DNA from: Lichina pygmaea | Lineage: Eukaryota > Ascomycota > Lichinomycetes > Lichinales > Lichinaceae | Assembly: GCA_963422465.1 (NCBI GenBank) | Contig: OY730169.1 | Span: 3,720,001-3,784,000, forward strand | DNA: 64,000 bases | Direction of reading: 5' to 3' | Shown here: in pieces, positions 43,212-52,812 of the stretch | How positions within the stretch are numbered: the stretch's first letter is position 1 | How the letters are laid out: each line of letters begins with the position of its first letter | Program-made: the position numbers and the translations under genes | The notes under the pieces: generated by a model | Databases searched by the model: none | Told to the model about the DNA's origin: nothing | What the model saw: only the letters and a program-made list of their open reading frames with translations

Positions 43212-46200
43212 ATGGCAAGGCCAGAGAATGGTGGTGGAGGGAGCTCGCCAGGTCAGCCACGGCTTCAGCAACGTTTTTCACGTTGCGAATCTTCTGCACG
43301 CCACATCTTCTGATGCATAGCCGTGGCATGGGCTGATCTTGGGCTTCGACTTGGCAGGCAATGGCAGTCAAGCGGACGCCGACGGCGGCAAGACGGTCCA
43401 TTCTCACAATCATCCTCCGTACGGGGAGGACAAGAAGGACGAAGATGTGGGAGACTGTACGTCATGCATCGTCGATAGCAGTTCGGCTGTGCTTCGTAGC
43501 TGATTTTATCCAAAGTCATATTCCAGTTGTCGGTCAACCTCCCGGATGACTCGAAACTTCACATCATGGTACCTGCCGAGCCTTCCTGCTTCTGGCACGG
43601 TCACGTCTGACGATCGTGGATAGGTGTCTACCGAGGAGCAGGTACAGGACATAAGGCAGTCGATTATGGAGGCCCCGAATGGTCTTGCGTACACGTGTTT
43701 CCACTTGAAGCACAAGGCCAAGCGGGTCAATGACTTCGTTCGGCTCTCGGAGGTTGAAGGGATCTCCCCAGAATCGGAGCTCACCTTGGTTGAAGATTCT
43801 TATACCGAGAAGGATGCCAGGGTTCATGTTCTCAGAGTGAGAGATCTCATGGGCGCTGCTGGGGATAGGACGGACAACGTTCGGGGTGCTTTTGCCGGCT
43901 TGTCGCTGTACGAGTCAGTCACCTCGGCGGCTTCCGGAGCGCTGTCCGGCCCTGGCAATGCCGAACTCCCCTCGCTAGCGGGGCAGGATCAGGCGCCAGC
44001 ACATGCCATGGCCGGTTTCAATCCGGTCGTCGCCGTGCCGCTGAGCCAGCTGTTGCCTCCAAAGCCTGAGCTGCCTCCAAAGACGGTCAAGTCGCTGTCC
44101 GTGTCGCCTTGGAACCCTCCTCCTTATTCGTATCGTCAGCGTGGTCACCTGTTGTATCTTCTTCTGACTACGTTGGAGGGCGAGCAATTCCACATCACGT
44201 CTGCCGTCTGGGGATTCTTTGTCAACCGGAGTTCCAATGCGAAGTTTGACCCGTTGCCCCGTGCTTCGCCGCGCAACGCTGCGGCGCACTCGCTGCTGGA
44301 TTTGCTGCGGGAGCTGTCTCCGGCGTTTTCCAAGGCCTTCGCCGAAGTCCAGGCGCTGAACTCCGAAAAAGATCCTCTTGCGGCATTCCAGCCCCCGAAT
44401 GCCATTCCTGCGAGCCCGTGGTTCGTGCCGCCGTCGGCGTCTCCCCAAGCGGCCCACGTGCCGGACTTGACTCGCACCCAGGAGAGCTTCCTCGTTGCCG
44501 GAATCGAGAATGCCGAGACCCTCCGAGACTGGAACGAGGAGTTTCAGTCGACCCGCGAGCTGCCTCGGGAGACGGTGCAGGACCGATTGTTCCGGGAGCG
44601 GTTGACGTCCAAGCTGTTTGCCGACTACAACGACGCCGCCGTGCGCGGTGCTGTCCTGGTAGCCAGGGGCGAAGTGCCGGCCCTGAATCCCACCGAGAGC
44701 TCGCCGGCGCAGATATTTCTGTTCAACAACGTCTTTCTATCCTTCGGCGCTGACGGTGCCGGCACCTTTATCACCGAAGGTGGGGACGAAGCGGCCCGAG
44801 CCGCGACGGGGAAAGACGTGTCCGGGGTCAAGATCGTCAATCAGCTGGATATGGACGGCTTGTTCACTCCAGGGACTGTGGTCGTCGACTATCTAGGCAA
44901 GCGTATCGTTGGCCAGACCATCGTACCGGGCATCTTCAAGCAGCGTGAACCGGACGACCATCAGATTGACTACGGCGCCGTCGACGGCAAGGACGTCATC
45001 GCCAAGGACGAGACCTTCACGCCGCTGTTCGAGAAGCTGTCTCGCGCCATGCATCTGAAGAAGCACACGGTCTGGGACAAGGACGCGAAGCCTTTTGAGC
45101 TGGACTGCAGCGTGGAAACTAAGGGTCTGCTCGGCACCGATGGCCGCAGATACGTTCTGGATCTGTACCGGATAACCCCCCTGGATATCGATTGGATCGA
45201 GAAACATTGGCGATCAGTTCCCCTGGATCATACCTCCAGCAGCAACGGCGTGTGCCCGGAGCATGCGAAACCGTCTTACCCACACCGAGTTGCGGTGCTG
45301 CGACCAGAGCTCATCGACGCCTATCACAAGTCGAAGCTACGGCAGTACACTACGGCTGAGCTGGACCGACGGAAAAGCAACCAGAACGAACCGGCCGAGA
45401 GGCCCTCGGAGGCAGCAACCTCTGAGCAGCATACGAACGGCGGACCGGTCGCAAAGTCGGAAGAGCCTTCATCGGATAAGGAGAAAACGAGCAAGTCTTC
45501 GGAGATAGCCCCAAGCGGTGAGCAAGACCGGGTCGACACATCGAACTTCCACTTCGCCCTCAATCCCGATGCCTTCAGCGGTCAGCAACCTCGCGAGCAC
45601 GAGGAGGTGGAACAACTCGCCAAGGATGAGGAAGACGTTCGGGCAGCCGGCCAGTTCCTGGTGTCCGAGGTTATTCCGCAGCTGGTATATGTTCCCAAGG
45701 GCGTTTGAGTTCGAAGGGATACCAGTGCTAAATTCGGCCGTCAGATGCGGGATCTCAGCGAGGGCGATGTTGGCTTTCCCATGGACGGCAGATCGCTCAG
45801 CCGTCTGTTGCACAAGCGGGGTGTCAACATCAGGTACCTTGGTACGATTCATGCGCTGGTCTCGAACTCGGGTTCTCGCCTCCAGGCGCTAAAGGAGCTG
45901 ACCGAGCGGGAGATGGTCTCGCGGGTCTTCAAGCACATCGCCAACCGATACCTTCGCTCTTTGCCGGTGACCCTCGTGTCGCACTGTGTCGCACACCTCC
46001 TCAATTGCCTCCTGGGAGCTGACCTTAACCAGAGCCCGACCGCCTTTTTTGACGAGTCTTTGACGTCGTTCTACGACAAAGCCGACATCGAATACCTCGC
46101 GGTCACGCCACAGACCCTTCAGAACGAGGTGTCGGAACATGTTTACGCCAGATTCCGACACCAGCTCGACGCGGACTGGCACTCGGCGGTGAAGCGGCTC

Positions 46201-47512
46201 CAGCTTCTTCGCGAAGTAGCCTTGAAGCTTGGCATTCAGCTTGAAGCCAGAGAATACAACTTCCACCGGAAGGAGGTCTCGGCTGACGGAGTGAACGGGG
46301 TCGCGATCAACGGTGGCCCTGCACCGCTAACTAGCGGACATTCTACGTCCAATGGAAAGAAGAAGCACCGGACCGTCGACACCAACGGCGGCTTGCATTC
46401 ATCGACGCCAGACTGTTTAAGGCCCACGCATGCATTCATCCCGGAAGACATTGTCAACGTCGTTCCCGTTGTTAAGGAGACTTCTCCAAAGGTACGCATT
46501 CAACGGTCCAGGTGACACGCAGATAGCTTACGCGATCCAGAGCTCTCTCGCCGAGGAGACATTCGAGGCGGTCCGTCTGTCCTTCGCCCAGGATCAAAAA
46601 GAGATTGGCCAGGAGCTCCTCTTTGAGACGCTGGCGCTGCACGAACAGATCTACGGCATCCTGCATCCCGAAGTGAGCCGTTTCTACAGCCAGCTGTCGA
46701 TGTTCTACTATCAGCTCGAGGAGAAGAAGCCCGCGGTCGAGATTGCGCGCAAGGCTGTCGTCGTGTCCGAGCGGACCCTCGGCGTAGACTCGGCCGAGAC
46801 GATTCTCGCATATCTCAATCTCGGCCTTTTCGAGCACGCCGCCGGAAACACGAGGATAGCGCTGGCGCACATGAGACATGCTCTGGAGCTGTGGAAAATT
46901 GTCTACGGGTCGGACCACCCCGACGCCGTCACGACGACCAGCAACATTGCCGTCATGCTTCAGCAGCTCCAGTTCTATCACGACTCGCGAGCGTGGTTCG
47001 AGGCGTCCCTGGAGATCAGCGAACGCATCTTCGGAAAGCAGTCGGTCAACACCGGCACGTTCCTCTTCCAGCTCGCCCAGGCCTTGGCGCTCGACAACGA
47101 CTCGAAGGGCGCGGTCGGCCGCATGCGCGACGCGTACAACATCTTCCTCTCGTCCCTCGGCCGCGATCACAAGCTCACCAACGAAGCCGAAGGCTGGCTC
47201 GAGCAACTCACGAAGAGCGCCGTCTCGATCGCCCGGCACGCCAAGGACCTGCGAAGCCGCAAGATCCGTCGCGTTCACTTCAACACCCAAGTGGCTCACA
47301 GCACCCGGCCGCATCTCGAACCGGGCCAGTCCCAGTCCGAAGCCACAAACCCGGCCCGGCCGGAAGGCACCGCCTCGCTCGACTCTAGGAGCATCGACGA
47401 GCTGATGCAGTTTATCGAGGGCGGCACCAAGTCGACCCGCGTCGGGCCCGAGCAGCCCAGACGAAGCAACCCGAAGCGACGAGGCGGCGCCGCCGTCCGA
47501 GCGGCGGGCTGA
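43212..47512 (+). CDS. CLU1: Clustered-mitochondria protein Clu1 / eIF3-associated Tif31
   Basis: Six exons: 43212-43251, 43358-43456, 43516-43568, 43624-45684, 45745-46491 and 46541-47512. All introns are 49-106 bases and the frame is kept for 1323 residues, close to the family's usual 1250-1300. The start MARPENGGGGSSPG is followed by FQLSVNLPDDSKLHIM | VSTEEQVQDIRQ, a Clu N-terminal signature. The Clu core includes VEDSYTEKDARVHV, FFVNRSSNAKFDP and LHKRGVNIRYLG. TPR-like repeats follow: ALHEQIYGILHPEVSRFYSQ, SERTLGVDSAET, WKIVYGSDHPDAVTTTSNI. Clu proteins bind mRNAs of nuclear-encoded mitochondrial proteins and keep mitochondria spread out. The C-terminus is basic, ending in an Arg/Gly/Ala tail. 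Confidence 0.93.
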
Positions 47513-49888
47513 TATCTTGAACGAGCCTCTCCACTCTTCTTCTTTTCTTTCAGGTCTTTGATTCAATCACCAAATCTCTCTCCTCTCTGCATAGCTGTAC
47601 AACACCACCTCCACCACCACCGCTTACAGATCCTCCAGTAAATACCCTCGTTGCAAAGCGCCACTCAATACTTCAGCATCGCACCCCGCTCACAGCGTAC
47701 TCTCTGCATTTGTTTGCACGGCACGAACTCCACTACCTCCTTTTCTGTTTCGGCATCGTAGAATAGAAATATAAGTTTGGATTTCAGTGCACGTGTATGT
47801 CTGATCGACGTACGACGTCTTCAACATGCAGTGGTATGTATGTATGTATGTATTGGCGATACACTGTCGCAACCCGAGATTTCTTACAGGCTGTACTGGG
47901 AGGAGCAGTAGCCAATTGAAAAGATAAGACTGTCTTCGGGGCAAACTCCCTTCCCTCTCCTCCGCCAGGGAATCTCATCGTGGTTATCATGCTTGCGCAT
48001 ACGATGGTCGTGAATTCCGTAGTCAACGATCCAACCTCTCTGCGCCTGCTGCTCCTCTGGTTTATCCCCCCCTTCTTTTCCCTCCTCTCTCGAACTGCGA
48101 TGTCCAAAGTAGTCTGCCCCTGGATGTTTCCATGCAGTAGTACGACTGAGGATATGTGTGTTCTATTCGGACGACGTGGACAGCTAAGTAGCAGCTAGTT
48201 CCTTGTATACCGAGCAAGTTAGCCCAGCTGTTCAATCGAGTTCTACGTGGCGTGAGTGCTCGGTCGACTAGACCTAGAGCAGAGCAAGTGCTGTGCAGAA
48301 CTGTGTGCTGCGGTATAAATACTGTGGAATCTTGTACTGCTCAATAGGCTGTTCACTGCAGCCCCCCCCCCCTGCGATGGCTTATCTTGTTTATGTACTT
48401 CTTCCATAGACTTCTTCTGCAGGGACTTCTTCGGTAGACACTTCGTCTACAAACAACAAGTGCTTCTTACATAGAGACATTCGGATAGCCGTCTTTGTGC
48501 TGTGCAAACATACAACTAGAGCTCCCCCTGGAGCTGTTTCGTGGTAGGCAGTCATACACTGTCACAGACCATCAGATGAGACACATAGGCAGGCAGGGGG
48601 GCAGGCAGCTGTCATTGCAGATTCAGATGAGATGACAGCAGATGTTAGATGGACATGGCATGATACATATGTGTACTCATAAACGAAACAAATGTTGCGC
48701 GGAAGAGACAGCCTGAAAAAAAGGGACTCGGTGTACGGTATTGATCTCTGTAAGGAAAGTATGAAATGGAAGAGCAACGCAGATGGCAGAAGATATAGAT
48801 ATAGAAAGTGGCTTGGTAGATTCATGTGAACCGGCGCCTGGCCGGGGAATGAGTGTCTTGATTGATCTCTGCTAACTAAGAAATCTAGGAGCGACGACCA
48901 AGGAGAAAACTCTGCACACCGTCACGTGCAGACAAACAATTTAGCCGTCACTCATGGGGAGGCTGATCTCTGAACCCCTGCAAATCCTCGGGCTATCGAC
49001 TCCCTGTCGAGTCCTCCTCCGGCTGACAATTCATGTCGGAACACATGGAAGGGCATAGCGTGTGGTTCGCGGGACCGGGGGGAGGCAGGTATCCAGTGAG
49101 CGGTGCAGCGGAAGAGACAGACTGGCCCGATCATCGAAAGAGTGGGTGACCCGGGCTCTGCTTCAATGTTAGTAGCTGTCTAGATATGAGATTGATACAA
49201 GCGACGGGGGATCGACTCGCCTGAATGCTTATGCTCGGTATTCATCTGTCAGATCGCCGTGCCTAGAGAGCCTATCTTGTTCGGGGCTTGTAGAATGTTA
49301 GTAATTAGTGGTCGATCAAAAGGGACCCATGTTGGGATTGATTTACATTGGTATTGGTATTCCTACTCCATTCTAGTGCTAGTTATCTAGACTATGCTGG
49401 GTCAGCTATGAAAATTAAGCAAGGAAAACCCTAGGCCTGCTAGGGTGAAAAACCTCCTGCAGTGCCTGGCCAGCACTATCCTGTCGAGATGCTGTAGAAC
49501 ATGGGGGGTGGCTGGCTAGCAGCCAGCTTCCAGCTGCTCCTGAGCCCAGGAGAACTGGGGGAGAATGCCTTGTCGGAGGATCCACGCTGTAAGGGCGGCG
49601 GCGGGCCGTGGTGATTGATTTACATATGTTTCCTTACGCTTGGTATTTTCCTCCCTGCATTGCCCCCCTGGAAAGCCTCTCAGCTTCGGGAGCTTTATCG
49701 TCATCGCCGTCACCACCGTCGTCATCGTCGCTGTGGTCATCTCCACGGGCAGTCTCCCAACTGGCTTCACTCTCTCCGTCATCTTGACTGTCTTCATCCT
49801 CCCCACTATCACAAGCCTCGTCTTCATGATCACCATCGCTTTCAGAAGCTTCTGCCCCCCGTGGATTTTTGAGAATGTTCTGGTCAGC
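47513..49888. other. Convergent spacer between CLU1 and the ankyrin gene
   Basis: About 2.4 kb. No gene. A GTAT tetramer run lies at 47834-47854, ten C at 48362-48371, and AT-richer sequence at 49300-49440. Short open frames show no protein texture. Confidence 0.5.
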
Positions 49889-52297
49889 CTACTGGCTGAT
49901 CTTAGGGTACGCCCCGCGAAGGTATTCCATATACTTTGCCCACCCTTTGCCATATAGGGAGCTTTCCAAACGGAGATAGGCACACCAATCCTCGTCGGAA
50001 CAGCTCGGACTGCGGACTTTTGAAAAATTGTCCATAGCTCTGAGTTCGTACCGGTTCTTCGCCGTGATATCAATGTCGCTGATGTTGGCCGCGCGTAGGA
50101 TGGCAAGCGTCTGCGTGTCTCCATACAGGGCGACCCAGTGTAGCAGAGTAGCGGACTGTGCGGTGTAGCTTGTACTGGCCCCGCGTGCTAAAAGCACCTT
50201 CAAGCATCCGTGGCTGTTATTGGCAGCAGCACGAAAAATTGGTGTTTGCTCATAACGGTCGACAGCCTCGATATCGGCGCCGTGATCTAGCAGCCAAGAC
50301 AGTGCTAGCACATTGCCCTTAAGTGATGCTAGAATTAACGGGCTGGCTTGGGTATCCTTTGGCCCAGCTTCGAGGTCAGCACCTCTCCGAAGAAGCAGAG
50401 ATGCTATTCCTGGCATGTCACCACTGTCCGACCAATAGGCACTGACTTTGTGAATACATGCCGCTGACAACGGCGTGGCTCCATGCAGAGTAGGGATAGT
50501 TGGATCAGCATTCGTATCAATGAGAAGACGAGCAGCATCCACCTTCCGGAGGTACACTGCCCACCAGAGAGCAGTGCGGCCTGCAGCATCTTGATCATTT
50601 ATCTTTCAGCTGTGTCTTCCTATCGCGTCAGCTAGGCCTTTGGACGTGAGGTGCAACACTTTGTCGTGGATCTCTGTGAAGCCCTGCTCATCTATGTATT
50701 CTTCAAATTTGCAGGCTTCATGGAGTTTGTATGGAAACACCTGACCAAGCATCTTTCTTTCAAAAAGCCGATCTGTCGGGGAACTGCGCATGGTGCATAA
50801 TGATATTTTAAGCCACAATCGTTGATCGAGTTAGCATAAGATGTTACTTACAGCGTGGGGGTGCGAGCTCCAGTCTCGAAGTTGGCGTCGGCGTAAATAT
50901 AACCCTCAACCCATTCGATCCCCATAAGTACACCTCTGGTTATAGCAATCTAGGGATATGTACAGGGGATGAATCATAAGTTTCATATCCAGAAAAGTAG
51001 AATCACAGGTCGAGCAAGCACAGGGAGGGGATATTCTTACACTTAGCGCACTAAAGCCAAGCTCATCTATATCATTCACCGAGAACTCCCGACTATCTAG
51101 CAGTCGGCGGAATTCGCTGATGTTGTCATTCTTAACAGCCCCAAAAAGGGCATTGTCTGAAGGAATGACTCGAACGACCTTGAGTGAAAATTCGGGCCGC
51201 CCAGGCGAGGCAAACGAGGCCACAAACGAGAGAGCCTGCGCGATGAGCCATGATGGGAAATGATAGGTGACAGTGAGGAATGGATCAGCCCGGCGGCGAC
51301 AGGACCGCATGTCGCACTTGGATATCCTCGGGATGGTTCCATATATGATGGTCAATCCTCCAAAAAGACGCTCCAAACTCTGCGGCATCGAGATCCTATC
51401 TACTCTGTGGCACTTGCATTCGCAGTACGGCTCGCAGGTCTTGCGTCTGTAGGCCACTGCTTGCACCTGGACACCAGGAGAGTGTGGACCCCCTTCGGGT
51501 TTGTCGTCCGGCGTGTTGTTTCCGGACCCTTTGCTCACTGGTGGAGGTAAAGATCTAGCTCCCATATCCACTTGGGAAATTACTTGAAGTAGTCTTGAAG
51601 TCTGTTGGTGTGTTTCGGCCACTGCTTGCAGATGCGGAAGAAGATGATGAAGCTGCTGTATGTGCGTCTCGTGTCGCTCTAGAACATCGGCCGAGAGGGC
51701 TGAAACTCGCAGTTGGTCGGTCCGCACGTCACGGGTCGTAGTAGAGATCTCCGCCAGCTGCACCTCAATCTTCGACATCGATGTTCTTATCACAGGTTAG
51801 CCAAAGACGCTTATCGGCAACAGCATTTGTAAACAAGCTTACGCGTTCATAGTCGTCAACGACACCATCAAACTCAACCGGATTGACTTTGATCTTTCGT
51901 GAATTCTAATAGCGTCATCTTTCTTCCGAGCCCAGGCCGTCCTATCAACATGGAGCTTTCCGGATTCGTCACGTTTGTCGACGAAGTCATAGTGAAGGGG
52001 CCGGTCCAGTTCGAGAAGATTTTCACCTGCGCGAAGCAACAGATCATTCACCACACGCTCGCGATCGCTAAGCTGTTCTTCCGGCAAGGAAGCAAAGGAG
52101 TTGTTGATTCCCTTTGCCACAGATTCGAACTCTGATACTTCCTGTAAAAGAGCCTCAACATCGTCTCGAGCGGACAGGAGACGTTTGATCCGCTTCAAAT
52201 GCTTGCCGGCCTTTTCAGCCGCACCCACAAACGAGATAGCACTCGCCGCGATGGCCAGCGCCTCCATTGTAGAACATGCAGTCGATGAGTCGTCCAT
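49889..52297 (-). CDS. Ankyrin-repeat protein with STAND-type fungal N-terminal domain
   Basis: Five exons: 52297-51843, 51785-51041, 50949-50852, 50783-50660 and 50602-49889, joined to 711 residues. The N-terminus MEALAIAASAISFVGAAEKAG, then RIKRLLSARDDVEALLQEV, resembles the helical domain found in front of fungal NACHT/NB-ARC receptors. A middle segment, CEPYCECKCHRVDRI ... LERLFGGLTIIYGTIP, is a cysteine-bearing block typical of fungal ankyrin proteins. Ankyrin-like repeats include NDIDELGFSALS, INDQDAAGRTALWWAV, TLHGATPLSAACIHK and EAVDRYEQTPIFRAA. There is no nucleotide-binding domain between the ends, so it is NLR-like in parts only. ATG 52297 is used; MEAL at 52267 is equally likely. 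Intron 4 has a weak acceptor (AAAG). Confidence 0.72.
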
Positions 52298-52812
52298 GTT
52301 AGGATTGCAACACTGCCAAGGTCCAATCTCGGGAAGGACACGGCGGGCTGCAGAATAGAGGCTGAATAGGGAACTGAACAGGGGTTGAATTCGTGTATAT
52401 ACCGAGTGCTTTTTCCCTAAAGAAATTGATAACGGCTCTTCCCTGCCTCCCAGCTCCAACAGTCCAAGTGCTTGGAGAGATCGGGCGTGACATCGAATGG
52501 TGAGGCAAGCAAATCCAGTCACGTGTCGACTCAGCCACTTCAGCGTACTGTACTCGTAGTACCGGTACGTTACGTACCGTACGTAAGTACAGTAGCTGTG
52601 CACTGTCGTACCCCGTACGGGACGTACTTCAGTAGGCGACCTAATAGACTACTCGGGCGTACAGTACGGAGTACATACGAGTACGTACGTAGAGTACGTA
52701 CCCGTGCCATGGGGGGGTATTACCCCCCATGGCACGGGTACCTTCGTACCAGATTTATTTCTTGATGAACCATCGGGCAGGTCATGGCTGAAGAAAGCTC
52801 ACCGTCAGACTG
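52298..52812. promoter_or_regulatory. Divergent promoter, GTAC-rich, with palindrome copy 2
   Basis: Between the ankyrin gene and the 997-residue gene. A dense TACGTA/CGTACG island at 52545-52700 runs straight into the palindrome at 52698-52741. Confidence 0.55.
52698..52741. mobile_element. TA-flanked palindromic mini-element, copy 2 (perfect)
   Basis: Arms GTACCCGTGCCATGGGGGG at 52698-52716 and CCCCCCATGGCACGGGTAC at 52723-52741 pair perfectly (19 bp) around the spacer GTATTA. It is a perfect cruciform. The outer GTAC may belong to the island, in which case the unit is the sequence between TA and TA. Confidence 0.6.
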
